Part shown: one piece after another, positions 7,713-15,521 of the stretch
Layout: every line of letters starts with the position of its first letter
How positions within the stretch are numbered: the first letter of the stretch is position 1
Virus record (IMG/VR): IMGVR_UViG_3300028569_000028
Location: 16,012-80,011 of that record
Reading direction: 5' to 3' (one strand)
Origin: a virus
Length of the DNA: 64,000 bases
The notes under the pieces: generated by a model
Seen by the model: only the letters and a program-made list of their open reading frames with translations
What the model was told of the DNA's origin: nothing
Database searches by the model: none
Translations under genes and position numbers: made by a program

Positions 7713-8767
7713 AATACTTTACCGAAGCTCGACTAAATAATAAGAAGCTATTTAAAGAAACTGGAGATAAGTATTATGATGATTTACAGGCTGCTGGTAA
7801 AATCTTCATTAACTCAAGTTATGGAGTTTTAGGGACTCCCGGCTTGAACTTTAACTCTTTTGAACACGCAGCAGAAATTACCCGATGTTGCAGAGCTGGA
7901 CTTAGCAAGGCTGTAATCTGGGCAACAGGTTATGATATTACTCACTGGTGGAAAGAATATAAGGAAGAACAAGATTATGAAGACTTTTCTCACATTGATA
8001 TACAAACTAAAGTTAGCTTTGATAATATGCCTAGAAATAATTACATCCTTGTTAACCTCGATACCGACTCACTCTCTTTCGCTAAAAATGACCACAGCAG
8101 CTTTTCTGAGGAAGAGAAGCGAAGTATTGAAGAGCAACTTAAAGGAATAATGTATTGCGATTGGGAAGACGATGGTGAATATGACCGAGTGATTGTTTCC
8201 AAGGCTAAGAACTATGTTTTACTTCCCAAGGGTGAAAAGAAGTTTAAAACTAAAGGTTCAAGCTTTGTTGATAGTAAGAAAGAACCGGCATTGTTATCTA
8301 TGCTCCAAGAACTTCTTAAGAGCTTGGTTTTTAATGAAGGAAAGGAGCTGGAGGTTTATAATAGGTATTGCAAAGAAACCTTAGCCATTTCAAATATTTC
8401 TCGTTGGGCTGTAAAAAAGTCTGTGACTAAAAAGCTGTTAACTGGAACTAGGAAAAATGAAACTAAGGTTTTAGAAGCTTTAGACTCGGATGCTAGAGAA
8501 GGTGATAAAGTTTGGGTTTATAACGCAGTTGATGGAGAGGTTCAAGTTGAAGCAAAAGGTGAACTTCAGTTCTACAAGGATGGTCGTCCCAAGATGGAAG
8601 CAAACCGAGTTCTTAGAAATGTAAAACGCTTTGATGGAAATTATGACAAGGATCATTATTTAAGCAGAGTTTATGCCACTATAAGAATTTTAGAAAATGT
8701 TCTTGATATGTCACAGTTCTTGGATTACTCTAAACCTAAGAATGCTAAACTCAAGGAGAGTTTGTGA
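7658..8767 (+). CDS. Family B DNA polymerase, catalytic half (continues 6303 gene in -1 frame)
   Basis: Coding continues from F-N-I-H-N-S in the -1 frame relative to the upstream half; the first ATG of this frame is only at 7844, after motif B. Motif B is K-I-F-I-N-S-S-Y-G, and motif C is V-N-L-D-T-D-S-L-S with the two catalytic aspartates. Upstream and downstream halves together give about 820 residues, a normal size for a phage PolB. No canonical slippery heptamer is present at the junction, so an indel (real or a sequencing error in a T run) is likelier than programmed frameshifting. The stop overlaps an HNH gene. Confidence 0.85.
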   Translation, partial: FNIHNSEKDPDNIFVKTVKYFTEARLNNKKLFKETGDKYYDDLQAAGKIFINSSYGVLGTPGLNFNSFEHAAEITRCCRAGLSKAVIWATGYDITHWWKEYKEEQDYEDFSHIDIQTKVSFDNMPRNNYILVNLDTDSLSFAKNDHSSFSEEEKRSIEEQLKGIMYCDWEDDGEYDRVIVSKAKNYVLLPKGEKKFKTKGSSFVDSKKEPALLSMLQELLKSLVFNEGKELEVYNRYCKETLAISNISRWAVKKSVTKKLLTGTRKNETKVLEALDSDAREGDKVWVYNAVDGEVQVEAKGELQFYKDGRPKMEANRVLRNVKRFDGNYDKDHYLSRVYATIRILENVLDMSQFLDYSKPKNAKLKESL

Positions 8768-9162
8768 TATTAGTGTCTAAAGAAAAGATTAAAAAATGGA
8801 ATAGTTATAGAAGTAGAGCTTTAAAGAAAAATATACCTTTTACATTAAGTGAAGATTTATTTTTTATAGCACTTCATACTCAATGTTTTATTTGCGGAAA
8901 AAACGGTCAGAACAATGAGTTAGGTTTAGATAGACTTAACAATAATTCTGGATATATATCAGGAAATATAGCCCCTTGTTGTTGGGAATGCAATAGAGTT
9001 AAAAGTAACCTAAGTGGTAAGGATTTTCTTAAGTGGTTAAAAAGACTACAACCAAAACATCCCTTAATAACAAAAGGTCATTGTCAACCTAAAGGCTATT
9101 TGAATGGTCAATTTGTTTATATTGATATAAAAATAAATCCTGAATTATTAAAACAAATATAA
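8764..9162 (+). CDS. HNH endonuclease
   Basis: 132 aa, GTG start overlapping the polymerase stop, ribosome site AAGGAG. The core has paired cysteine knuckles C-F-I-C-G-K and C-C-W-E-C-N around G-L-D-R-L-N-N-N-S-G-Y, the HNH form with a structural zinc seen in small phage endonucleases. Its position directly behind the DNA polymerase gene is typical of free-standing homing endonucleases. A sigma70-like promoter follows it. Confidence 0.78.
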   Translation: MILVSKEKIKKWNSYRSRALKKNIPFTLSEDLFFIALHTQCFICGKNGQNNELGLDRLNNNSGYISGNIAPCCWECNRVKSNLSGKDFLKWLKRLQPKHPLITKGHCQPKGYLNGQFVYIDIKINPELLKQI

Positions 9163-9163
9163 C

Positions 9164-9193
9164 TTGACATATAATTTCGCTTTAGTGTAAACT
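9164..9193 (+). promoter_or_regulatory. Sigma70-like promoter
   Basis: TTGACA at 9164-9169, an 18-base spacer, and TAAACT at 9188-9193. It starts right after the HNH stop codon and 18 bases before the next coding start, so it would drive the small-gene run from 9211. Confidence 0.6.
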
Positions 9194-9210
9194 GCCCGAT
9201 AGGAGCTATC

Positions 9211-9372
9211 GTGGAAATACTACAAACAATCGCTTTACTGTGTCAACTTAGTGGAGCTGGAGTTTATGCAGAAGAAGCACAGCTACGCTGTCAAAAGTAT
9301 TATGTTAAATGTTTAGACCCACTTAATGCTGGCTATAAAACCTTAGCCAAATGTATACTGGAGAAAAAATGA
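9211..9372 (+). CDS. Small cysteine-containing protein
   Basis: 53 aa from a GTG with AGGAG eight bases upstream. The sequence begins V-E-I-L-Q-T-I-A-L-L-C-Q-L-S-G and carries four cysteines (residues 11, 27, 34 and 47), which could form two disulfides or bind a metal. The first 20 residues are hydrophobic but lack a basic start, so export is unsure. First gene after the promoter at 9164; its stop overlaps the next ATG. Confidence 0.6.
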   Translation: MEILQTIALLCQLSGAGVYAEEAQLRCQKYYVKCLDPLNAGYKTLAKCILEKK

Positions 9373-9689
9373 ACTTAAAAATTGGCGATAAAGTAAAAAT
9401 GACAAAGAAAGGCTTTAAATTCTACGGCAATATAGAAATCACATTCGATATGAATCAAATTGATGGAAAGATGATTTATGAGCATTTTGAATCAGCTCTT
9501 TGTGAATCCAAAGCTATTCATGGTATTGGTACTGTTAAAAGATTCAACGATCTAAACGAACCTTATGTTCTTTGGGAAAATAGTTTAGATGGAATAAGGT
9601 ATTTCTACACTCACTACTTTGAACTAAAAGATGTAAGAAAGCTTAATTTCTTTGACAGACTTAAAGCTAAACTAAAGAGTTTACTATGA
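9369..9689 (+). CDS. Hypothetical protein, KIGD-type domain
   Basis: 106 aa from the ATG at 9369 (ATGA overlap, GGAGAAAAA upstream). It begins M-N-L-K-I-G-D-K-V-K-M, like the small barrel proteins in this phage, followed by mixed strands and a basic C-terminal helix (DRLKAKLKSLL). The tail is not the L-x-x-E-L peptide. Function unknown. Confidence 0.6.
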   Translation: MNLKIGDKVKMTKKGFKFYGNIEITFDMNQIDGKMIYEHFESALCESKAIHGIGTVKRFNDLNEPYVLWENSLDGIRYFYTHYFELKDVRKLNFFDRLKAKLKSLL

Positions 9690-9841
9690 TTATTTTGCTT
9701 AAACTAGCACTTAGCTTTTTCATTGGTAAAGTTATTGGGAAGTATTGCCATAAAAATGAACTTAGCCCATTTTTGGGTATTGCGTTAACTGTAGCGTGTG
9801 TTCTTGCTACTTGTGTAATAATTGATAAGATGATTTTATGA
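9686..9841 (+). CDS. Small membrane protein, two TM segments
   Basis: 51 aa, overlapping both neighbours by four bases (ATGA). Hydrophobic stretches at residues 2-16 (IILLKLALSFFIGKV) and 30-46 (LGIALTVACVLATCVII) are separated by a short polar loop with K and H residues. Size and topology would fit a small holin, but there is no other support, and the next gene is another membrane-anchored protein. Confidence 0.6.
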   Translation: MIILLKLALSFFIGKVIGKYCHKNELSPFLGIALTVACVLATCVIIDKMIL

Positions 9842-10263
9842 AGCAATATTTAAACTATGTACTTGTTGGAGTTATTGCTTTAGTAGTTGGTAGATTTGTA
9901 TTACAACCAAAGCCTAAAACTATTGAAGTTGTTAGGTACGTGGAAAAGAAAGAAGAAACTAAGAAGACAAAGAAAATCACAAAGACTAAAGAACGCAAGA
10001 ATCCAGATGGAAGTTCCCAGACTGAAGTAGAAGTTGTCGAAGATTCTACTAGTAACTCTTCATCAACTATTACTTCTGAAAAAACAAAGGTTATTTCTAA
10101 AGGCATATCAGTTGGTATACTCGCTCTAAAAGACTTGGATAAGTTCTCAGAAAAGCTTGAGTATGGCGCAGTTGTGTCTGTCCCAGTATTAGGTAGCTTG
10201 TCTATAATTGGTTCAGCTGATACCACAAAACGAGTTGGTTTAGGCTTAGCTTTGGAGTTTTAA
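9838..10263 (+). CDS. Membrane-anchored protein with Lys/Glu-rich stalk
   Basis: 141 aa. One N-terminal membrane segment (residues 5-22) is followed by a charged, repetitive stalk (KKEETKKTKKITKTKERK), then a Ser/Thr-rich part, and a C-terminal 50-residue strand-rich domain ending G-L-G-L-A-L-E-F. The topology suggests an inner-membrane anchor with a domain in the periplasm. A spanin-like role is possible but not shown. Co-translated with neighbours. Confidence 0.6.
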   Translation: MKQYLNYVLVGVIALVVGRFVLQPKPKTIEVVRYVEKKEETKKTKKITKTKERKNPDGSSQTEVEVVEDSTSNSSSTITSEKTKVISKGISVGILALKDLDKFSEKLEYGAVVSVPVLGSLSIIGSADTTKRVGLGLALEF

Positions 10264-10460
10264 TGGGTTGGTGGGATGATCCTAATTATGATTCCAAGAA
10301 GAAGGAAGAGAACGAATCTGCTCTACCTTGGGACAAACAAATGTGTCACCATGATTGGAAAGCTGTTGTGCTAATAAGAACTACAGTATATAATTGTATA
10401 CGTTGTGATGTTAAAAAAGAAGACTTCGAAGCTTGGGAAAAGAAGCGACGAGGCTTTTAA
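10263..10460 (+). CDS. Small zinc-ribbon-like protein
   Basis: 65 aa. Cysteine and histidine ligands appear as M-C-H-H-D-W and, 18 residues on, Y-N-C-I-R-C-D, compatible with one zinc site. Starts within the stop of the previous gene (TAATG). First of three consecutive tiny cysteine-rich genes. Confidence 0.6.
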   Translation: MGWWDDPNYDSKKKEENESALPWDKQMCHHDWKAVVLIRTTVYNCIRCDVKKEDFEAWEKKRRGF

Positions 10461-10469
10461 AGGAACTAT

Positions 10470-10571
10470 ATGTCAGATTCAATTGGAAGTGTTTGTAATA
10501 AAGAAGAGTGTAAGGGTACAGAATATACCTGTGCTTGTCAGAAGTGTGAAAAAAACTCAGAAGAAGGATAG
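10470..10571 (+). CDS. Tiny cysteine-rich protein (33 aa)
   Basis: Starts at ATG 10470 with AAAGGAAC upstream; 33 aa with five cysteines in V-C-N-K-E-E-C and C-A-C-Q-K-C, a compact zinc-binding pattern. Its TAG overlaps the next GTG (TAGTG). Short, but the spacing, ribosome site and coupled neighbours support it as real. Confidence 0.5.
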   Translation: MSDSIGSVCNKEECKGTEYTCACQKCEKNSEEG

Positions 10572-10831
10572 TGAAAGGTTCAGAGCTTCTGGAGTTTATT
10601 AAGAACAATAATTTAGAAAATGAAGAAATAACTATTGAGTATTTTTCTTGGGAAAGAAAACAAAAATATTGCGGAAAATGTAATTGCATTGTAAACTTGA
10701 ATAGGTTTCACAAAGGAACTTCTGGGCTTGATCCAGATAAATCATCTTTCTATAGATACATATGTAGAGAGTGTTTAAATAAGTCTGCTTTTCATAAGAA
10801 ATATAAAAAGAAAGAGGAACTGGGAATATGA
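10571..10831 (+). CDS. Small zinc-finger protein, HNH-neighbour type
   Basis: 86 aa from a GTG. It has C-G-K-C-N near residue 35 and C-R-E-C-L near residue 70, flanking R-F-H-K-G and Y-R-Y-I, resembling the two-knuckle zinc fold seen before HNH cores, but no HNH catalytic histidine pair is evident. Could be a nucleic-acid-binding factor. Confidence 0.6.
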   Translation: MKGSELLEFIKNNNLENEEITIEYFSWERKQKYCGKCNCIVNLNRFHKGTSGLDPDKSSFYRYICRECLNKSAFHKKYKKKEELGI

Positions 10832-11451
10832 ATAGTTATTTTGATAAGTTCGGAAGACTTCATCACAAGCCTTGCATCAACGGAGAACCCGCTGGAAACA
10901 ATGGCTGGATTTACTCCGCCTACTTCCATAAAAGTAAAGGGAGTCTTAACTCTATCCTACTAAATGAATGCTTTAGAGATTGTGTGAAAAAACATCCAAA
11001 TGGTCAGCTTTATACAAATAGACATCCAGATGGATATAGCAAGGTTCCTCAGTCTCGTGACGAAATTCTTGGCATGGCTTCTCTTGGATTCCTTCACCCA
11101 ATGCATCTAAACGGCTGGAACTTTAGCCCTTACCCTATCCCACCCTTTAGCTTGAAAACGCTTATAAAGCAAGTTTTGGAGCTTAAGGGACAGCACAGAA
11201 ATTATTTCTGGAAGAATGACTTGTCCCAGATTTACCGCTTTGCTTTTTCTGTTCCTTTACAAGATAGAGCTTTTCTGTTAGAATGCTTTGGAGAAACGAG
11301 AAGAATATCTTATTTCTTTTATAAAGCTATTGCTTTTCTTGATGCCAAATTTGGTAAGCCTAAGAATGGCATTCCTTGGCTTAAGTATGGTGGAGAAGAG
11401 AGAAGACGAGTAATGCAAGCTGAGTTTCCAGAAGGACATCCGTTGAGGTAA
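10828..11451 (+). CDS. Hypothetical protein, 207 aa
   Basis: Not recognised. Rich in aromatic residues, Pro and His (HPMHLNGWNFSPYPIPPFS), with several cysteines in the N-terminal 60 residues and a basic C-terminal tail. Codon use matches the neighbours. Overlaps the preceding gene by four bases (ATGA). Its size and composition suggest a folded enzyme-like domain, but I can assign no activity. Confidence 0.6.
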   Translation: MNSYFDKFGRLHHKPCINGEPAGNNGWIYSAYFHKSKGSLNSILLNECFRDCVKKHPNGQLYTNRHPDGYSKVPQSRDEILGMASLGFLHPMHLNGWNFSPYPIPPFSLKTLIKQVLELKGQHRNYFWKNDLSQIYRFAFSVPLQDRAFLLECFGETRRISYFFYKAIAFLDAKFGKPKNGIPWLKYGGEERRRVMQAEFPEGHPLR

Positions 11452-11453
11452 TT

Positions 11454-11693
11454 ATGATTAAGTTTAAAGCATTTATTTATCGCTTTTCAAACATCTTCGG
11501 ACTTTACATTTATCTGGCTCAGAAAGAAGAAGACGCCTATATTAATAGCTTAGGTGAAGATGCAGATTTTTTAAGCTCTGGACTTTGGCAAGCATGTAAT
11601 GGATTTACAACTATCCTTACATATAAACAACCCTTCTTTAAATCTCTTGTATCCAAAACAAAACATGCTTTTGATTTCAGGAGCTATAAATGA
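11454..11693 (+). CDS. Hypothetical protein
   Basis: 79 aa, starting two bases after the previous stop with GAGGTAATT upstream. N-terminus is basic and aromatic (FKAFIYRFSNIFGLYIYLAQK), perhaps an amphipathic helix; the rest is mixed. It overlaps the peptidase gene by four bases, so a lysis-related role is possible but unproven. Confidence 0.5.
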   Translation: MIKFKAFIYRFSNIFGLYIYLAQKEEDAYINSLGEDADFLSSGLWQACNGFTTILTYKQPFFKSLVSKTKHAFDFRSYK

Positions 11694-12091
11694 TTAGCTG
11701 GCAAGAAATTCTAGGCACTTATAAAGAAGCAGACATCCCCAAAGAACATTTGGACAATCTTAGAATTTTGCATAAAAAGATGAATGAAGTTAGAAAGCAG
11801 TACGCTAAGCCGATGACTCCTACCAGCATATATCGAAGTATGGCTGATCATTTGCGTATTTATAAAGAACTTGGCATAACTGACAAGGCTAAGATTCCAA
11901 TGAAGTCAAAGCATTTAAGTGGAGAAGCTATTGATATCTCCGATAAAGATGGTGAGCTGATGATTTGGTGCAAGAGTAATGTACTTATACTGGAAAGTGT
12001 CGGTTTATGGTGCGAAGAGAAAGATGACAAGAAAAGAGTTCACTTCCAGATAGTTCCTCCTAAAAGCGGTAATAGATTCTTTCTTCCATAG
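11690..12091 (+). CDS. M15-family peptidase, endolysin candidate
   Basis: 133 aa. The zinc-peptidase M15 signature is visible: S-K-H-L-S-G-E-A-I-D-I-S-D with His75 and Asp82, and V-H-F-Q with His118, spaced as in D-Ala-D-Ala carboxypeptidase or L-Ala-D-Glu peptidases of the M15_3 type. These enzymes cut peptidoglycan cross-bridges. No signal peptide, so release would need a holin. It lies in the replication-side block, not in the late block; a role in lysis is the likeliest reading. Confidence 0.8.
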   Translation: MISWQEILGTYKEADIPKEHLDNLRILHKKMNEVRKQYAKPMTPTSIYRSMADHLRIYKELGITDKAKIPMKSKHLSGEAIDISDKDGELMIWCKSNVLILESVGLWCEEKDDKKRVHFQIVPPKSGNRFFLP

Positions 12092-12128
12092 TATTGACAA
12101 ACTTTATTTATCATGAGAGACTGCTAAA

Positions 12129-12260
12129 ATGAATTCTGAAGACTACCACAGCCAACGAATTAAGTTACAAGTGTTACAGGCAAAATTACAATTTTTACAA
12201 GTTGTAATTCAAGTTACTACATTGGCGGCTACTTTAATACTTCTTGGGAATAAGCTATAA
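12129..12260 (+). CDS. Small single-TM protein
   Basis: 43 aa, ATG at 12129. A polar, helical first half (QRIKLQVLQAKLQFLQ) runs into a hydrophobic segment (VVIQVTTLAATLILLG), giving a helix with one membrane span. It sits between the M15 peptidase and another membrane protein, so it could belong to a lysis set. The ribosome site is weak (GAGAGACTGC); its TAA overlaps the next ATG. Confidence 0.5.
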   Translation: MNSEDYHSQRIKLQVLQAKLQFLQVVIQVTTLAATLILLGNKL

Positions 12261-12559
12261 TGGTCACTATGATAGTTGTTGGAATTTTGTTGACAATTAA
12301 TATGTTTTTAATGCATATTGAGTATCTAGGAAAGGCGTATAGCTGGACTTATAAAAAACTCATGAGACCAAAATTTGAATCAGGTGAACTTGTAATGATA
12401 GGAAATATAGAATTTAAAGTTATGTATGTGACAAAAAACCATAGACCGTACACTTATTATTGTACGCCAGTTAGTTATAAAAAGATGTACTTCGTAGATA
12501 ATTATTACCACGAATCTCAAATCAAAAAGAAGACTGGTTTATTAAAGGAATTAGAATGA
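12260..12559 (+). CDS. Membrane-anchored small protein with L-x-x-E-L tail
   Basis: 99 aa. Residues 3-25 are a membrane span (IVVGILLTINMFLMHIEYL). The soluble part contains F-E-S-G-E-L-V-M-I-G-N-I-E-F-K-V, a beta-barrel-like start related in style to the K-x-G-D proteins, and the chain ends K-K-T-G-L-L-K-E-L-E. This is the only membrane-bound member of the set with this tail. Confidence 0.6.
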   Translation: MVTMIVVGILLTINMFLMHIEYLGKAYSWTYKKLMRPKFESGELVMIGNIEFKVMYVTKNHRPYTYYCTPVSYKKMYFVDNYYHESQIKKKTGLLKELE

Positions 12560-13344
12560 GCAAACAGAATTGGAGTAAACCTCAGATTAATTTTGTAATT
12601 ACCCAACATAAGAGAGGATTTTCTAGAAAGGAAATTACTTATAAGTTTAATAATAGATTTCCTGAAAGCATTAGAACTCAAGATTCAATTAAGCATTGCA
12701 TTGATATACATGGGGTAAGTGTAGAAAAGTATATTCCTAAAGTTCTCATTATTGACATTGAGACAAAACCAATGCTTGCTAAAGTTTGGGGCTTGTTCGA
12801 TCAAAACATCGCTTTAAACCAAATTGTAGATGAAGGTGGTATATTCTCGTGGAGTGCTAAATGGCTTGATTCTAAAGAAGTTATGTATAAAGATGTCAAA
12901 GGTAATAAGAAAAAAGAAAAAGAATTACTTAAGCCTATGTGGAAGCTAATGGATGAAGCTGATATTATTATCGGTCAAAACAGTAATAGCTTTGATATTA
13001 AAAAACTAAATGCTAAGTTTTTAGAATATAAGCTTGGATCTCCTAGTGAGTATAAAAAGATAGATACGATGCTAATGGCAAAGAAACATTTTAAGTTTGT
13101 TTCTAATAAGTTGGAGTACATGTCTAAAAAGTTTTGCAAAATCAAGAAATTAGCACATAGTAAATTTCCGGGGTTTTCTTTGTGGGATGAATGTGAGAAA
13201 GGGAACTTACAAGCTTGGAAAGAGATGAGGCTTTACAATATGGCTGATGTAGAAGCCACAGAAGAACTCTTTTTAGTATTGTCTGAGTTTGATAAATCAG
13301 AAGTAGTAACGAGTGCTTTAAGAGCTTATAAAAACAGAGGCTAA
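12556..13344 (+). CDS. DEDDy 3'-5' exonuclease with N-terminal helix-turn-helix
   Basis: 262 aa. The first 55 residues look like a helix-turn-helix (FSRKEITYKFN). From residue 62 an RNase H-like exonuclease follows: L-I-I-D-I-E-T (Asp67, Glu69), I-G-Q-N-S-N-S-F-D near 145, and Y-N-M-A-D-V-E-A-T near 238 (Tyr and Asp of motif III). It resembles the proofreading domain of family B polymerases standing alone, and adds to the one inside the phage polymerase. Possible roles are DNA repair or host DNA breakdown. Confidence 0.72.
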   Translation: MSKQNWSKPQINFVITQHKRGFSRKEITYKFNNRFPESIRTQDSIKHCIDIHGVSVEKYIPKVLIIDIETKPMLAKVWGLFDQNIALNQIVDEGGIFSWSAKWLDSKEVMYKDVKGNKKKEKELLKPMWKLMDEADIIIGQNSNSFDIKKLNAKFLEYKLGSPSEYKKIDTMLMAKKHFKFVSNKLEYMSKKFCKIKKLAHSKFPGFSLWDECEKGNLQAWKEMRLYNMADVEATEELFLVLSEFDKSEVVTSALRAYKNRG

Positions 13345-13345
13345 T

Positions 13346-13690
13346 ATGGCTGGTAAAAAGTTCGTGACAAGAATTATAAAAGGAGCCGAATGGCACTTCT
13401 ACTTGGAGTCTGCTACCGTTTATAAGCGCAAGCATGGTTCTGACTCTGATGCTATTACTTATATTAAAGAACGTGAAGTTTACTTTAATGCCGCTGAGTT
13501 TGACACTAACTGTGTGCGTCATGAATTGTTCCATATTTACATAGCTGAGAGCAATACTAACTCTTCTCCAGATTTTACAAAGGATGACATGGAAGATTTA
13601 AGTGCTGAAATTGTTGGGGAATTTGGACCTCTAATAGTTCATGAAGCTGACTTTATTCACAACAAACTTGTAGTATTGAATAGAAAATGA
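13346..13690 (+). CDS. Zincin-like metallopeptidase fold protein
   Basis: 114 aa. It has R-H-E-L-F-H-I-Y at residues about 58-65, the HExxH zinc motif, on a predicted helix after a strand pair, and an E-D-L-S-A-E-I helix 25 residues later that could give the third ligand. Small phage proteins of this type are common and mostly uncharacterised; proteolytic activity is not proven. Confidence 0.6.
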   Translation: MAGKKFVTRIIKGAEWHFYLESATVYKRKHGSDSDAITYIKEREVYFNAAEFDTNCVRHELFHIYIAESNTNSSPDFTKDDMEDLSAEIVGEFGPLIVHEADFIHNKLVVLNRK

Positions 13691-13926
13691 AATTAATAGC
13701 AAAACTTGTATTTAAAATACATAGACTTATTTATAAGTACCCAACTAAATCTGAGATTAGACTTGCTTTAGCAGTTATACCTTTTGATAGATTTGAATTG
13801 ACAGAAAGTGTAGGTATATTGTATCTTTGTGAGAGTTCTATTGAAGAAGTTGGAGATTGGTTTAGTATGGATGAGAAAGCAGTTATTAAAGAATTAAATA
13901 CTTTAGCAGACAAGGTTAAACTATGA
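13687..13926 (+). CDS. Hypothetical protein
   Basis: 79 aa, helical, with a pattern (SSIEEVGDWFSMDEKAVIKEL) that could be a helix-turn-helix. ATGA overlap at both ends. Not recognised. Confidence 0.55.
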   Translation: MKLIAKLVFKIHRLIYKYPTKSEIRLALAVIPFDRFELTESVGILYLCESSIEEVGDWFSMDEKAVIKELNTLADKVKL

Positions 13927-14342
13927 TTGAAACTATTTTTGGTTCAGTAGATATAGGAGATAGAGTTCAGTTTGATTATCCAACTGGAGTAAAAACTGGG
14001 GTTATCAAAAGTGTAACTCCTACACTAAGTAGCATTTCTGTTTCTATTTATTGTACTGATAGATCTGGAGGACACACTCTGTCAGTTCCTCATTATAATA
14101 TCACTAAGATTCTTTCAGTAGAGGATACTTCTATTACCACACAAGAAGAAATTAAGAAACCTGCCAGATATAATAAGAAGGGTAAGCTTGAGTGCTGGGA
14201 CGTAGTTCTTGACCAAGAGATGAATTTCTTGGAAGGCTCAGTTCTTAAATACCTTTGGCGTTATAAAGAAAAGAATGGAATTCATGACTTACAAAAAGCT
14301 AAAGTTTATATTGACAAGATTATTGAAGAGTTAAAGAAATGA
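13923..14342 (+). CDS. DUF3310-type protein with N-terminal SH3-like segment
   Basis: 139 aa. The C-terminal 60 residues match the small phage domain DUF3310: L-E-C-W-D-V, N-F-L-E-G-S-V-L-K-Y-L-W-R-Y, then D-L-Q-K-A-K-V-Y-I-D. This domain is annotated as nucleotide-kinase-like or unknown. The first 65 residues (VDIGDRVQFDYPTG) look like a small barrel similar to the K-x-G-D proteins of this phage. The fusion is worth noting; function unknown. Confidence 0.68.
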   Translation: MIETIFGSVDIGDRVQFDYPTGVKTGVIKSVTPTLSSISVSIYCTDRSGGHTLSVPHYNITKILSVEDTSITTQEEIKKPARYNKKGKLECWDVVLDQEMNFLEGSVLKYLWRYKEKNGIHDLQKAKVYIDKIIEELKK

Positions 14343-14515
14343 CATTAATTAAATGTACCACTAGCTTTTTAATTGGCTTTTATATTAGTTTTGTAATAAC
14401 ATTATCTATAACTGGCTATGTCATGGTTACAGAATTTGTATCCAAAGCTAGTTTAAGAACAAAAATTGTTTATATTGACGGGAAGGTGTACGATGTTAAA
14501 GAGAAGCGAAATTGA
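14339..14515 (+). CDS. Small single-TM protein
   Basis: 58 aa; hydrophobic residues 9-31 (SFLIGFYISFVITLSITGY) form one span, followed by a basic cytoplasmic or periplasmic tail. ATGA overlap with the gene before; the next gene starts 23 bases before its end, with GGAAGG as ribosome site. Confidence 0.55.
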   Translation: MTLIKCTTSFLIGFYISFVITLSITGYVMVTEFVSKASLRTKIVYIDGKVYDVKEKRN

Positions 14516-14708
14516 AGGTATTTACTATTCTAATAAAACTGGGAGAATGTTCGAAGCTGTATCTGATGGGCATGGCTATGTAATTACTAGATATTGTGAT
14601 GATGCCAGTCCTCAGTTTGGACCATGTGTTGTAGATTATATTTTTAGAATGCACCATTTTATGGATATATATGAAACTATAATTAGTTATACAGAAGATG
14701 ACAATTAA
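14493..14708 (+). CDS. Hypothetical protein
   Basis: 71 aa from the ATG at 14493, six bases after GGAAGG. Contains G-I-Y-Y-S-N-K-T-G-R-M-F-E-A-V and several aromatic and histidine residues. Not recognised. Its stop TAA overlaps the next ATG. Confidence 0.55.
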   Translation: MLKRSEIEGIYYSNKTGRMFEAVSDGHGYVITRYCDDASPQFGPCVVDYIFRMHHFMDIYETIISYTEDDN

Positions 14709-15256
14709 TGTTTATCACTATTCTTACTTTGTGTATTATCTATCTAGCTTATTTATACATAAGCCAATTAGTAAAGCATAAAGAACTTATCATTGGGTAT
14801 AAGAATCAGGTAGAATCGTATAAAAAGCTTGTGCCGGATGTTGGAGCAATTGTACCTATATCGCACTTTAGGGAAGTCGTTGACAATAAGACCTTCCAGT
14901 TAAATAAAACTGAGGCTCAGCTATTGCTAGTTGAAAAAGAACTTCAAGAGCTTAAGTCTCAACAGCAAAGTAAAAGCGTTAGGCTTGGCTTAATCTCAGA
15001 ATGTGTCTTGCCTTTTCACAGCGATTTCAAGTATAATGTTAAAGATCTTGTTCCAGTATTTAGACCCATAGACTACATTGTGTTTGCTGAAGATGAAATT
15101 GTATTTTTGGAAATAAAGATTGGGACTAGCCATCTTAGTGAAAAACAAAGGAACATACGTAATTTAGTCCAACAGGGTAAAGTTAGGTTCGAAGAGCATC
15201 GTGTCAATGAAACTGGATATTCCATAAAGGAGAATCATGGGAAGACGCAAAGCTAA
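14708..15256 (+). CDS. Membrane-anchored nuclease related to Holliday junction resolvases (COG4741 type)
   Basis: 182 aa. Residues 2-18 are an N-terminal membrane segment, residues 25-100 a coiled coil, and residues 100-170 a restriction-endonuclease-like domain with R-P-I-D-Y-I-V-F and V-F-L-E-I-K-I-G-T (the D...E-x-K metal triad) followed by a helix E-K-Q-R-N-I-R. This architecture is known from bacterial proteins described as predicted endonucleases distantly related to archaeal Hjr. Whether it cuts phage or host DNA is not visible here. Confidence 0.72.
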   Translation: MFITILTLCIIYLAYLYISQLVKHKELIIGYKNQVESYKKLVPDVGAIVPISHFREVVDNKTFQLNKTEAQLLLVEKELQELKSQQQSKSVRLGLISECVLPFHSDFKYNVKDLVPVFRPIDYIVFAEDEIVFLEIKIGTSHLSEKQRNIRNLVQQGKVRFEEHRVNETGYSIKENHGKTQS

Positions 15257-15512
15257 TCTGGAATTAGAATATGAACTTGAACGTCAAATCAAGGACTTAA
15301 AAGAGCAGAATGCTAAATTAAAAAAGTTGTTGCGTGAAAAAGAAAAGACTGTTAAAGTAGAAAAGAAGGACAAGCCTATTGAAAAGGCTAAGCCTGTTGA
15401 AAAAGAATGTCCTAAATGTGGAGCTAAGATTAAATCTTCTGAACTTCCAATGGGGTATTTAGAATTATGTTCGGTTGGTTGTGGATACAGGGCAGTTACT
15501 AAAAAAAAATAA
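15237..15512 (+). CDS. Coiled-coil protein with zinc ribbon
   Basis: 91 aa. The N-terminal 50 residues are a charged coiled coil (ELEYELERQIKDLKEQNAKL) and a Lys/Pro-rich linker; the C-terminal 30 have C-P-K-C-G-A-K-I and C-S-V-G-C-G-Y, a zinc ribbon. Overlaps the nuclease gene by 20 bases; AAAGGAGAATC is a good ribosome site. Confidence 0.62.
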   Translation: MGRRKANLELEYELERQIKDLKEQNAKLKKLLREKEKTVKVEKKDKPIEKAKPVEKECPKCGAKIKSSELPMGYLELCSVGCGYRAVTKKK

Positions 15513-15521
15513 AGAGGTATT

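Noticed and set aside
12094-12130. TTGACA followed by TGCTAAAAT as a promoter
   Set aside because: The two elements are 25 bases apart and the -10 overlaps the ATG at 12129; a functional promoter for this gene is unlikely.
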